Shown: piece by piece, positions 34,891 through 46,136 of the stretch
Position numbering within the stretch: the first letter of the stretch is position 1
Layout of the letters: the number at the start of each line of letters is the position of its first letter
From: Corylus avellana
Lineage: Eukaryota; Streptophyta; Magnoliopsida; Fagales; Betulaceae
Direction: 5' to 3'
Assembly (NCBI RefSeq): GCF_901000735.1
Contig: NC_081549.1
Location: forward strand, 20,721,584 to 20,785,583
Length of the DNA stretch: 64,000 nt
Translations under genes and position numbers: made by a program
The notes under the pieces: generated by a model
The model's input: only the letters and a program-made list of their open reading frames with translations
Told to the model about the DNA's origin: nothing
Databases searched by the model: none

Positions 34891-35115
34891 GAGCATATTT
34901 GGGATTTTGCTTGAGAAATAGAACATTTAAGTTAAAAAGTGTTTTTTTTTTTTTGCGCAAAAACTTCATTTTTAAGCATTTGCCAAAAGTGTCTTTTGAT
35001 TATCTTTAGAGTAAAAAAGTCAAATACGTACTTTTAAATTTTTTTACCAAATATGTCAACTTTTTAAGTATTAAAAATATTTTTTACCCTTTATAACGCA
35101 ATCTCAAATAGGCCC
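34891..35115. mobile_element. Tourist-like (PIF/Harbinger) MITE, copy B
   Basis: Duplicate of 22058-22280. The left end is GAGCATATTTGGGATTTTG, the right end ATCTCAAATAGGCCC, and the flanking trinucleotides are CTA and TTA. Confidence 0.7.
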
Positions 35116-35130
35116 TTAGTTTATTAAAAT

Positions 35131-35619
35131 TAGGGCAATCAGTCTTCAAATGGTAGCCCAATCAGCTGGGAACCATTCCTCATGAAGCGAAAGTTACTAG
35201 TTCAAATCTCCCTCTCCTATTTCCCTCTCCTTGTGAGGACATTTAAAAAAAAAAAAAAAAATTAGGACTGAAAATTTTTGACACAACTGGTAAACCTGAC
35301 ACAGACCCAACACAAAATTAAAGGGTTAGAGTTGAAGAGTTTAACCCGTTTAATTAAATTGGTCAGATTATGATTAACTTATAGTCTTATATACATGCTT
35401 CAACACGACTCGAACTCAACATGTGACATAATGGCAATCAATTTTTGATATGACCCATAAACCTAACATGAACCAAATCCAAAATTATATGGTTAAAGTT
35501 GAGGGGTTTGACTCGCTTAATTAAATGGGTCGAGTTATAGTTAACCTATATAATCTTATACACATGCTTCGACACAACACGACCCAAACCCAACACTTGA
35601 ACACAAATTGCCACCTCTA
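35131..35619. mobile_element. hAT-type MITE, copy B, with a nested SINE
   Basis: Duplicate of 22296-22787. It has the same 8-bp flanks ATTAAAAT and ATTGAAAT and the same terminal CCACCTCTA. The SINE sits in the same place, so both insertions predate the segmental duplication. Confidence 0.75.
35139..35257 (+). mobile_element. tRNA-derived SINE (family 1), copy B
   Basis: Duplicate of the SINE at 22304. The A-box-like part here is TGGTAGCCCAATCAGCTGGG and the B-box-like part ACTAGTTCAAATCTCC, followed by TTGTGAGGACATTT and poly(A). Confidence 0.75.
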
Positions 35620-35775
35620 ATTGAAATATGCATGTAGCAATACATAATATCATAAAACATCTAAAACAATTTGATAACGGTCGGTTAGTAAGTTTTTACT
35701 TAACACCTGCTATTCTTTCTTCAACTTTGTTTACAACTCGCAATTTGTAACCATCTACATCTACGTTTTAACTAC

Positions 35776-36720
35776 ATGTCAGTTTCTAGGATATTTCATT
35801 GTCCTAAGGCTTTATCAGACAATTATTTTTCCTATATACACACACATCAAAGCAGCTCGCCAGGACAAGATCCAAACAGACTACCAAACGAGTGCTTCTC
35901 TTACCGGTATTGTCTGGACGAGCTCCTCGGGTCTCCTCTACATCTCCTCATTCAGACAGAATTCAAACGAGCTACATTGCCTAATGCCTATCTTCATACT
36001 TCTATCTAGTCCGAACGGGTCTCCCTATAAAAATGCCATGTCTAGAGGGGGTCCAAACAAGATACTGATCGAGCTTCACTGACTATTTCTCTTTCACCTC
36101 GTTCGGACAGAACTAAGAGGTTGTCCGGACGTGCATCGTGTAGAAAGAAACATATGATCTATCACTCCAAAATAACTAGTCAAGTTGCAATTGAAGCTCA
36201 ATAGAATTATTTATAAAGCTCAGTCTCACCTAGTAAAAAATTAATGTGGGACTTGGCACCTCATGAGTGTTGGAGAGATAAGCGGTTTGGAAATTTTTTA
36301 CCAAGAGTACATTAATATATATATTTGAACACCAAATTAGCCTAAAAGCTAATGAGCTTGGGCCCACTTAGGTTATATGTTCTCAACATGAGACTCAACA
36401 CTCAAAAGTCTACTCACAACAATCTCTCTCTCATTTGTGAGTCTCCTCCACATTGGTTCAACTTCCCATCGCTTGTGAGTCTTTTTACATGTCCAAGAGT
36501 GTTACACATACAAGAGTTGCGAAAGCGGACACAACTCTAAACCAGATACATTCAGACACCCGTCCCAAAAAGTTAATCATGGTTTTGATTGGACATCACA
36601 CTAGCCTAAAAGCCTAAACTAATGGCGTTTTGATCCATTTAGGTATATTAACAATTGTTTTTCGTTATATTTTCTCAATGCGAGACTTAACACTCACTAC
36701 TCACAACAATGAGTTCCTTT
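35776..36720. other. Unclassified repeat-like sequence (copy B of 22944-23880)
   Basis: Same content as in copy A, including the two TTCTCAA..GAGACT..AAC direct repeats about 270 bp apart. No gene is recognised. Confidence 0.35.
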
Positions 36721-37384
36721 ATAATTTATCTACTTTCATATAAACTTTTATAAGCATAAATATACTTTGTAATAGTTATCAACAACAGCTTCTGCTGCAA
36801 CTACTAGAACAAAATAACATTAAAAAAGTGCAACCCTAAACAATAAGGGTGACATTGTAAAGTTTTGAAACATGATAACCGGACATTGAAACTTCTTAAA
36901 TTTTAAGGATATGATTGTAAAAGTGCCAAAACATTAAGAAGTACAGTAAGTGAAGTTTCTCTTAAATTAAGTGTGACAACTAAATGGAGTTAGATCTGAC
37001 TTTGTTCAATAAAACCTTTTCTTTCTTCCTTTTGTTTTCACTTTTCAAAACAAAAACATTAACAAACAACCGAAACACTCAAATTTATTTTTACATTTAT
37101 GTCACATATGAATACTTTTTCAAACAAAAACACCCTTCAAAAAGCATCGACAAACAAAGCCTTAATTTTCATCTTATATTATCAATGCTTTATATCAGGT
37201 GTAAATACAAATTCTACCAAAACTTTTGATCCAAAATCACACCACACCAGCCTAATGATCAGCCTACCAGAAAGACCCTTGAGCACAACTCGAGGGATGA
37301 TATCTACAGACAAGGCCAACGCGAGTGTAGAGTATTCGAATATGTGGGATAATCCTAGCTTTACATCATTTACAAAAAGTCATG

Positions 37385-40300
37385 TTATTCCTCAACCGGT
37401 ACCTCGTCATCAGCCTGGTCATCGTCACTGTCAAATGTTTCAAGGGAAGATTTGCTCTGCAGGCTCATACGTCTAGGAATAAACACGTTGAAGTAATAAC
37501 TCAAAATACTTTTCATGGACTTTGATGGAAAACGCTTCAAGGCTAGCTCCCAAAAGTTGGCTACCTTCCACAGTGGATTCACTTTTACAAGAGATTCAAA
37601 TCTGCTTTGTTCTTCCAAGGTCCATGACTTCGAAACGGCTTCTTCTCCCATCTCATCAAACTTCCAACATCGGAAAGCAGCACCAATATCGGATTGCAAA
37701 CGGAGCCTTTCTTTAAGAACATGGCGTTTAACGCAATCAGCAGATCCAGGGGAGACACAAGAGCAAGCGTCATGTCTCCCTTTCCCAACTGCTTTCACAG
37801 TGGTTTCTGTATTCCTACCTTCCATGGGCCAAATTCGGGTGCCCAACCACTTTAAATTTTCTGAATCATCATCACCACCATAAAGATTCTTCCTCTTTTC
37901 TAGGCATGTCCACTCTGGAATTTCAGCCTGAAACTTGGGACCAATGGGAATAACAGGTCTACAGAAATGATCACCGCTAGAAATCATCCTCATTGCTGAA
38001 TCAATGAAATCTGCCACGGCTACAGGGTTTTGAATGCCATCAATGATCCCTAGTGCTCGTTGAAATTTCGGATTTGGTTCCTCTAAGCTTGAGGAATCTG
38101 AACTGTCAAATGTTTCTAGGGAAGATTTGCTCCGCAGGCTCATACGTCTAGGTATAAATACGTTGAAGTAATAACTTAAAATGCTTTTCTTGGACTTTGA
38201 TGGAAAACACTTCAAGGCTAGCTCCCAAAAGTTGGCTTCCTTACACGGTGGATTCACTTTCACAAGAGATTCAAATCTGCTTTGTTCTTCCAATGTCCAT
38301 GACTTCGAAACGGCTTCTTCCCCCATCTCATCAAACTTCCAACATCGGAAAGCAGCGCCAATATCGGATTGCAAACGGAGCCTTTCTTTAAGAACATGGC
38401 GTTTAACGCAATCAGCAGATCCAGGGGAGACACAATAGCACGCGTCATGTCTCCCTTTCCCAACTGCTTTCACGGTGGTTTCTGTATTCCTACCTTCCAT
38501 GGGCCAAATTCGGGTGCCCAACCACTTCAAATTTTCTGAATCATCATCATCACCATAAAGATTCTTCCTCTTTTCTAGGCATGTCCACTCTGGAATTTCA
38601 GCCTGAAACTTGGGACCAATGGGAATAACAGGTCTACAGAAATGATCACACCTAGAAATCATCCTCATTGCTGAATCAATGAAATCTGCCACGGCTACAG
38701 GGTTTTGAAAACTATCGATGATCCCCAATGCTCGTTGAAATTTCGGATTTGGTTCCTCTGAGCTTGAGGAATCTGAACTGTGAACCAAATCAATGAAATT
38801 TGACTGTGGTGCATCCTGGGTGGTTGAGCTCGGTCGGCTTGGACCATTAACGAATCTAAGACAGTCTTTCTTTTTTTGGATGAATCTAGGACCATCATTT
38901 AAAGGATAATCCTTGCTTACGGAACTGCATTTTGTTCCATCCAGAGAGGTAATATCAGTATTCACACGCTTCTCTTTAAAGCTATCCTCAAAAGTCAGTG
39001 TACTGCATGAACTGTGTGAGTTAAAGACAACTTGCTGCTTATGACTTTCAGTTTTGTCACCTGAATTGAGCAAGCTCGAAACAGAAGAAATTTGGGTATT
39101 TCCCAATTTTTTGACATTTTGATTATCAGATTCCTCTGGAGCCAATGTAGAAGCAGTTGTCAACTTAGTACCTCCTATAAACTGTTCAAATCTCCTCTTT
39201 CTCTGAAGAAAAGGAGGGAAAAGGTCGTTTCCTTAGAAATGGAAAAAAAAACAGGGCCCCGAGTAGCTTGAAAAAAAAAAAAAAAAAAAGAGAAGAGAAA
39301 ACCACCTAGAATTGAAATTGAAAAATCATAGAAATGAATTGGGTGCACCTCAAGTGTCTAATGCTAAAAGAAAGATATTTATAAGTTGATGATGCTGCCA
39401 GATCCAAATGGACATTTGTGGAAAATTTTTAATCAGTAACCCATGGAACAGACCATTAAGAACTACCACATCAAGGGCTCAAAGAGCTCTGTGCCTTGAA
39501 AATGTTGTTTAGTCACCATTGCTGTCTATTACATATACCAAATACATAAGTGCTGCTATGGATGTCTTAAAAGATTACACTACTATAACATCTACTTCAA
39601 ATGATTTAACACCTGTCACCAAATAATTTCAAATCCAAACATCAACAGGCATCCTATCAACCCCTGGATTTCAATTACATCAATACATCAATGCTATTTA
39701 AACCTCAAGCTACAATTTGAACTTAAAGCAAAAATCCAAATCCTTTCTTTATTTTCATAGATCTATATATCTTTCCTGTTTTTTCAAACCATGCTCCTGA
39801 CAAGGTCTTAATTCAATTATCCGAGGTTGGTCACATCAATAATCCTGTTTCAAATTTTATTTGCTATCAAATCCCAGGAAGTTATGTCCTTTCTCACTGC
39901 CTCTCGTTTTGGTTGACAACATTTATCTTATCCTCCATCAGCATCAACTTTCACTCCCAAATGATTAAATTCCTTAAAAGTATATTTCATTGTGTATCCA
40001 CTCAACTATGCTAACACCATCATTTGGAGTTCATAGTATTCCACAGAACATATTGCTTTTCAATAAAACTCAGGGTTAAATCTATTTTATGCCCAACAAG
40101 TTGGGTCAAAAGTTGGTAAGGGAAAAGTTTGGGATTGAGTTTGAGGGGTCTAAAAGTGCTTTTAACACTCAAAAAGTTCGTTTAAAGAAAAAAGTATTCG
40201 TTTGGTAAAAAAATTAAAAGCGCTTTTAATTGTCAAAAATGCCTAAAAATGGCCAAAAAACACTTTTGGCAAAAGCTTAAAAATGAAACTTTTGCTCAAA

Positions 40301-43300
40301 AGCTCTTTTTGACTTAAAAGCTCTATTTCTCAAACACAATACCAAACAGGCTCGTAATAGGGCTTGGGTTTCTAACTTTCAACCTAACCCGGTAGTTAAT
40401 CATATAGATACCTTCTTATCATCAACCTTAGTTGTTTTCCTCTAAAACCCTAAGTCATTTCCCCCACCGCTTAGCTCTTTGCCCTTCTCTCTTGGTCCCT
40501 TCATAGCCTTGACATAATCATATTGAAGCTCTCTACCTCCAAGGTACTCAGTCTTCTCAATTAGGGTTTTGACAAAGATCTGCATCCCTCCCCTCAATTG
40601 CAGGACCAAACGCAAGGACCATTCCTTGTGGATGTTGTAATCAGCGAACAGTGCAACCATCCTCTAATTGCTCCTCGACAAAGACCAATCATTGTGGATC
40701 GAGAGGGATGCCTTCCTTGCCTTGTAATTTGGCCTTAGCATTGCCATTGATTTCAGAGCAATGAATTCGGGAGGGTGATGGTCTTCCGAGTTAGGGTTTT
40801 CATGAAAATCTACACGACACCATGGAGACAAAGGACATGATGGAGAGTTGACTCCTTTTGTGTGGTGAAGTCGGCGAGGGTGCAAGCATCAAAGTTGCCT
40901 TCGCCCACTATTTTTCCGTGTTGAGCTCGCAAATCTTCCCAACTTTCTAACCCGATTTCAATCAAAGGATATCCATGTCTATTTGACTCGAAAACCCTCA
41001 TGGGGTAAGTCTCGACTTGGAATAAATTATCAATCTCGACTTATGTCAAGTAAGGCCTCGTTTGGTTCGCGGAATGTCTAATCCATTAAAAAAAGAATAG
41101 CTACTACTAGGAATAGAATAATTATTCATATTTCTTAGTTTGGTAACAACACACATGCAAAAATTGGAATTGAATCAAAATTACCAAAAACTCCATATAT
41201 ATATTAAACTCATATTAACAAAAAAAAAAAAAGGTGGTTGACCACCCCAGAAGCGGCCGGGGCCACCCCTAAAGAAAATCTGGGGTGGCTAAAATGCGAC
41301 GGGGGTGGTCGCACCACCCCCGACCTCCTCTGTGGGTGGCCAACCACCCCACCCACTTTATTTTTCATATTTTTTTATTTTGTTTTAAGTTTAAAATAAA
41401 AATTATATTAGTATTTTTGAAAAATGTATTCTATTCTTTAAGGATTAGTAATACCATGGGAATAAACTATTCTTAGGAATAGTGTGTAACCAAACAAAGG
41501 AATAACTATACAATAGGATTATCTATTCCTTTCCAGGGGTCTATTCTGTGAACCAAACGAGGCCTAAGTGCGTGATGGGATGCTGTCCGCCGAGGAGGGG
41601 GAATCTATTTTGGCGTTTCACATTGAGCAGATTGAGAAATTTCTAGGTGGAAAATTGGCCGAGCAACCTAGGTCTAAGGGCAAGAGAGAACTATTAAATT
41701 TAGAAAGCTTTATTAATTACGGTATTGCTCGTAGGCCATCCCGGACAAGGAGGGGCAAGATCACTATGATGTAGTGATCTGAGTGGGTTGTCGGGTTTTG
41801 TGGGGTTTTTTGGGAGCTTTTTAGGGTTCTTGGGTGGTTTTGTGGGGTTCTTTTTGTGGGTGTGCTTTGGGGTTTCATCTTGTACAGCTTTTTCTTCTCT
41901 TTTTCCTTTTTCAATAAAACTCCTTATTACTTATCAAAAAAAATTTGACCAGTCCTCACCCCTAATTGTCAGTACCTCACAACATGGAATCTAAACCACC
42001 CAACAAGACCATTGCAAATTGACCAATGGAAATCAATTTTAGGCTTGTCGATTGGTCAGATCCAATGCTCACCCCAACATAGGATTTGCTAGTCTATTAT
42101 AAATTTTCCCATCAACTTAATGATCGTCATGTAAAAATACTCCAACTTTGTGGGTGACATTCTCTTCAATCTATTTCAAAGAATTTCAATCTAAGATATT
42201 GCCATTATCTCTTCACCATCAACTTTTACTACTCTTTGACACAGTGGAAGGTGTAGGAATATGAATTAAACATATTAGCCCAAAGAGACCTCGAATGCAC
42301 CATAAAATAAAGAACACTCTCTTTAAGAAACTAGACTAAAATATTACTGATGAATGAATAAGAACGGCTATGTTTGATAACATAAAGTGTTTTCTCTTCT
42401 CAAACACAAAAACACACTTTTCCAAAAACACTTTCAAAACACAAAACACTTTTCAAAAAACAAAACACAACAAACTTTTCATATATTCTTACAGAAATAT
42501 TTTATAAAAACAAGTGTTTATTTTTTCAGGCGTGGAGGCAGATTTTTTAGCTAAAAAAAATTAAAAAAATAAAGAAAGGTGGTCAGAAGACCACCAAAAC
42601 GAAGGAAAGGTGTTGCTGCACGACCACTCTCTTTTTATATTTTATAAGTAAGAAAACAGACTCCACATTTGAAACAGCTACAGTTACACTTGAACAGAGT
42701 AAAAGGAGCAAAAACCAGAGAAAGACTTGGCCAAGTCAGGTGAAAGTCTTCAAAAGTCTATCCGACAATACACAAACTTGACAAACCTTGCAAGTAGGGA
42801 AGAATATGATTTATTGATAAACACATTAGCAAGAAAAATATAAACATTATTTTTTTGATAACGAGAAACCCCTATAAGACAAGGCCACTTTGTGTATCCA
42901 CCCCTATTAAGTAAACCTCGAACCCGTATCAAGCACCCTCTCCACACGGATTGGATAATACTCTGGCTTCACTGGCAGACTGACCCCAAGAAATGCCGCT
43001 AACACCAAGACCCTTACCATTTGAGCCAACCCCTTGGGTTAGAAAAATATAAAGATTATAACAATCACTCATAACTTATTTTCCTAAACAGACAAGAGTC
43101 CCTAATGAGATAAACTTGACATGAAATCAAACTCTAGAAAACTTCAAGGTTGACAAGCTCATTCATTCTAGCAAAAATCTTTAATAAAGATTAGGTATTT
43201 GGTTAACCTTGTTTAAGACTCCTAATTTTGACAAACAAAGAACAATTCTTTTAATAAAAAGATAAACCAACAATAAAATGTATGGAGCTTACCGGAGGAT

Positions 43301-43538
43301 ATTCTACATTACATGAACGAATCAATTTCCGCACTTTGAGACTCTGATTCCGTATTTTCCGAAATGAATCCTTCGATGCATGTCGATTGTAAGGGTCCAA
43401 GGCAAGTCCTTTCCACCACGCTAACATGTCCATTTGAGCAGATGAGCTGGGCAAAATGGCTTCCTCACGTCTTCTCTCCTGCTCACACTTGCTACGACTT
43501 CGCAATCTTCCCATTCTAGCAACGTTTGTGTTCGTCAT
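37385..43538 (-). CDS. ELM2/SANT-type chromatin protein with two tandem domain units (two-exon model)
   Basis: Exon 2 (37385-39202) is a long open frame; exon 1 (43293-43538) begins with ATG and ends CCG|GTAAGC. The acceptor TTCTTCAG|AGAAAG at 39202 joins exon 1 in phase 0, giving a 687-residue protein. Exon 1 encodes [20 protein letters not shown]... with [15 protein letters not shown], a helical stretch resembling the N-terminal region of plant ELM2 proteins. Exon 2 starts [14 protein letters not shown], then a Ser-rich linker. Two near-identical 225-residue units follow at about 224-448 and 449-673. Each unit has an ELM2-like [36 protein letters not shown], and a SANT-like WTLEEQSRF...FPSKS...YYFNVF. 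ELM2 and SANT domains recruit histone deacetylases and bind histones or DNA in the nucleus. The tail is acidic. Exon 2 is solid; linking it to exon 1 across a 4.1-kb repeat-filled intron is inference. No ARID domain is seen. Confidence 0.6.
37425..38775 (-). repeat. 675-bp in-frame tandem duplication within the ELM2/SANT exon
   Basis: Two units of exactly 225 codons lie head to tail (junction near 38100, at [12 protein letters not shown]). By eye I count about 13 amino-acid differences between them, clustered at PPCKEA/PLWKVA and a few single sites. Because the period is a multiple of three and ends fall in Ser/Asp-rich codons, the frame is preserved. Confidence 0.9.
40120..40354 (-). mobile_element. 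Tourist-like MITE in the ELM2/SANT intron
   Basis: Inverted ends GGGAAAAGTTTGGGATTG and CAATACCAAACAGGCTCG are 235 bp apart and flanked by TAA (40117-40119 and 40355-40357). TAA/TTA duplications mark PIF/Harbinger elements. It is the same family as 48109-48344 (236 bp), in the opposite orientation. Confidence 0.8.
40443..41005 (-). pseudogene. Decayed polyubiquitin sequence (parts of at least three units)
   Basis: Reading on the minus strand, successive pieces align with ubiquitin. The first is [20 protein letters not shown], then (after an in-frame stop) [14 protein letters not shown]. Next is [17 protein letters not shown], a stop, [11 protein letters not shown], a frameshift, [20 protein letters not shown], and immediately [17 protein letters not shown]...VKAM. 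The [12 protein letters not shown] junction between units is diagnostic of polyubiquitin. Several stops and at least one frameshift make it non-functional. It lies in the proposed intron of the ELM2/SANT gene on the same strand. No intron trace or poly(A) tail shows how it arrived. Confidence 0.85.
41054..41564. mobile_element. Tourist-like (PIF/Harbinger) MITE with GC-rich core (511 bp)
   Basis: Ends GGCCTCGTTTGGTTCGCGGA and TCTGTGAACCAAACGAGGCC are inverted repeats. The element is flanked by TAA (41051-41053 and 41565-41567), the PIF/Harbinger signature. Its centre (41232-41360) is a GC-rich set of inverted motifs (GGTGGTTGACCACCCC, GGGGTGGTCGCACCACCCCC, GGTGGCCAACCACCCC) also found in MITEs with other ends. 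Confidence 0.85.
41568..41945 (+). mobile_element. LINE remnant with 3' end and poly(A)
   Basis: An open stretch encodes [20 protein letters not shown] and RRGKITMM, the phrase that precedes ORF2 in many plant LINEs. It is followed by a T/G-rich tail with CAATAAAACTCC, ACTTATC and poly(A). Most of ORF2 is absent, so the element is internally deleted or a short relic. The Tourist-like MITE lies directly upstream. Confidence 0.6.
42364..42640. other. Degenerate repeat with a short GC-rich motif
   Basis: The stretch begins GGCTATGTTTGATAACAT and is rich in AAACAC/AAACACTTTT. At 42578-42630 it carries AGGTGGTCAGAAGACCACC and GGTGTTGCTGCACGACCAC, short relatives of the GC-rich core of other MITEs in this window. 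I could not define ends or duplications. Confidence 0.35.
42851..43040 (-). mobile_element. tRNA-derived SINE (family 2) with 19-bp target-site duplication
   Basis: On the minus strand it starts AACCCAAGGGGTTGGCTC and has a tRNA-type A box (TGGCTCAAATGGTAAGGG) and B box (GGGTTCGAGGTT), ending GTTTCTCGTTATC and poly(A). It is flanked by AGAAAAATATAAACATTAT (42832-42850) and AGAAAAATATAAAGATTAT (43041-43059), a 19-bp direct repeat with one mismatch. This is a clean retroposed SINE inside the proposed ELM2/SANT intron. Confidence 0.9.
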
Positions 43539-43929
43539 CCTCTTGAATTCGGGTCTGAAATCAGGACAAGAAGACCAATCTTGAATTAGGGTTTTGCTAT
43601 GAAGAAGACCAATCCTTCAACTGGGAGAACCAAACCCTAAAACCTGAAATGGGAAATCTGTTCTAACTTTTTAAAAAGTACTTTCTATTAATAAAGAACT
43701 GGACAAGTGTATACTCTCAAATCTTTACACTCATCCTTTTCATTTTCTTATGCAACTTTATAAGAATTCATCCTAAATTTAATGATGAATTTAAAGCATT
43801 ACTGTTTAAATGGCTTGTTGAAAAATTTATTCCAATCCAAATTTAAAAAAATAATACTAAAAATTACTTTTTCATTTGACTACTATTGAATTGCACTGAT
43901 CTAACACTCCTTATCAATTTTTTTTTTCT

Positions 43930-44150
43930 TTTTTTTTTAATTTGGTTACACCGATTATCCATAACCTTCATAGATATGTGCCTTGGCGGCTAAGTTTGTT
44001 GCCTCCATTAGTAGAGAAACAGTTTGAAGGAGGACTTCTATGCTCTGCAACCGTAACCTTCAAAGATAATGGCGTTTGGAATCCCCCTCTTCCTCCCGAT
44101 TTAGATCTTGAAGAGATCGAAGAGAAAGTACACAAGTGTATAGTGTAGGA
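43930..44150 (+). pseudogene. Coding-like fragment, unrecognised
   Basis: An open stretch of about 70 codons ends with LLPPLVEKQFEGGLLCSATV, TFKDNGVWNPPLPPDLDLEE and IEEKVHKCIV then a stop. The composition looks like real protein, unlike nearby AT-rich frames. It lacks an obvious start and upstream exons, so it may be a terminal exon or a relic captured by a transposon. I do not recognise the family. Confidence 0.35.
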
Positions 44151-45470
44151 TTCTTGAAATTTTAAGATTTAGAGTTGAGTACAAATCATTAAAAACAACA
44201 TGACAGGTTAAGATGGAGAATATAGGGAAAATGAAAGACAGAATAAATAAAGAAAATACAGTAACCCAACCAAGATAGACTATAAGCACCTCAGAGCCCA
44301 TAAGGAAATTCACGAAGGTAGAAGTCATTTGGGAATGCAGCTTTTGACGGTCGTGGCCCACTATGATGGAGAAAACCATCGGGAGTAAAAGAACCCGTAT
44401 AAACTTAGATCTAATTCGACTTCCAAAGAAGCCAAACAGACTAAGAGATGACAACTTAGATCTAATCCAACTTCCAAGAAAACCAAATAGACTAAGAAGA
44501 GTAAGAACAGTGGAAAGGGGAACTCCAACATAGACAAAGAGTTTAGATCTCCAACATAGACTAAGATTTAGAGTTGTTTAGATCTCCAATTTTGCAGATC
44601 AAAAGTGTATTTTTATACAAAATTATGAAAAGTAGCTAATTTGGAGTATTTTATAAAATTATAGACTGAAATCGTGAAAAACTATGTTTCTAAATCGTAG
44701 GTAATAGAGCGTGTTTTTAAAAACATATAATTTTACAAGTCAAATTGCAATTTAACTAACACTTAAATGCGTATTTAAAATCGCAAGTTTTAAAGTCGCA
44801 AAATCAAACTTATCCTTAAAAATAGGAATTAGAATCATTTCCAGTTCATTTGAACCGGTGAATATCCAGTTAGTTATAGTATATGAGTACTTTTGTCCCT
44901 TCAAAAAGTGAAAAGACAAAAATACCCTTCCACCATAACTAGACTATACTTAGAGAGCATTAGGACTCCTTATAGCTCATTCTCTTCCCTATGTTTGGGA
45001 AAAATCTCAAAAAGACACAAAAAATACCTACATCATAAGCCCTAAATATGACCAACATCAAAGGATATGTACAATGTTTCCCAATGCATTGGAAAACATT
45101 GTAGATGCCCAATGCATTATTAAATTATAAAAAAACTAATTCTCTCTCATCTCGCATTCACATGTCACAACAATTCTCTCTCATTTCTTCTCTGGTTGCA
45201 ATGATAAAAATAAATAGTATTTATTTCATATAGGAAAAAATAAGGGAATCTATTGTGAAAGTTTTTTTTATAGGGAATCAAAAAGTAGCTTTATTTCTTA
45301 AATTGAAGAAAAATGGTTAGGAAGTTGTTACTAGAGCACTAACAGCAACTTCCCTTTGATTTTTCCTAAGTTTATGGCACAAAACTATTTTTTGCTTCCC
45401 TATAAAAATATATTTTACAATAATTTCAATTACCTTTCCGGCTTTTCCTATACCATTAAAAATATTATTT
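44151..45470. other. Intergenic; no gene seen
   Basis: AT-rich DNA without a supportable feature. Short direct repeats (CTTAGATCTAATCCAACTTC and relatives) lie at 44400-44480. Confidence 0.5.
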
Positions 45471-46103
45471 CTTATAGAGCAACGGAGTAGACCAGAATGT
45501 TCTAGGCAGGTGGAGGAGAGTGAGATATGGCGGGTTCTGTGGCAACTTCAGATGCCAAATGCTAGCAAAAATTTTTTGTGGCAAGCATGTCATAACATCC
45601 TCCCGACACGTGATAATTTGCTGAGGAGGAAAATACTTACGAATCCCCGGTGTCCTATATGTGGGATTGAGGTAGAAACGGCAATTCATATTTTATGGTT
45701 TTGTCCTTCGGTTTCTGATGTATGGAGTGCTAGAGAAAGGTTTTTTTAGAAAAGCAATTTTTCATGTGTTGATTTCTTACAATTAATGGAACAAATATAT
45801 GTGAAGAGTGGGACAGAAATGCTTACTGTGTTTGCTAAACAGACGGAATGGGGTGATCTGTGGGGAAGTATTTACTGATCCAAATGTGTTGGTGTGGTTA
45901 GGGCCGGCAATTTTGACACGACCCGCGAACCCAACACGAACACGACACGAAGTTAGCAGGTATTGGGTTTGGGCTTATCGGGTTCGGGTCTACCCAATTA
46001 AGACCCGATTAAATTCGTGTCTGGTGAGTCGACCCGGCGGGTCCGCAGGTAAACGGGTCTGGAGGGTCAGCCGGGTCTCGGGTGACCCGCCAAACCCATC
46101 ACC

Positions 46104-46136
<33 letters not shown>

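Larger units (their letters stand above)
32371..38104. repeat. Segmental duplication, copy B
   Basis: Direct copy of 19107-25290, beginning CATTTGAAACAGGACTACAA. Its left edge abuts Helitron-related AT-rich DNA. It lacks the 421-bp MITE seen in copy A. Copy B continues into the complete second exon of the ELM2/SANT gene. The distance between the copy starts is 13264 bp. Confidence 0.9.

Noticed and set aside
37099..37476. Plus-strand open frame of 125 codons opposite the ELM2/SANT gene end
   Set aside because: Its last part is the reverse strand of the conserved gene and the rest is AT-rich repeat; no domain was recognised.
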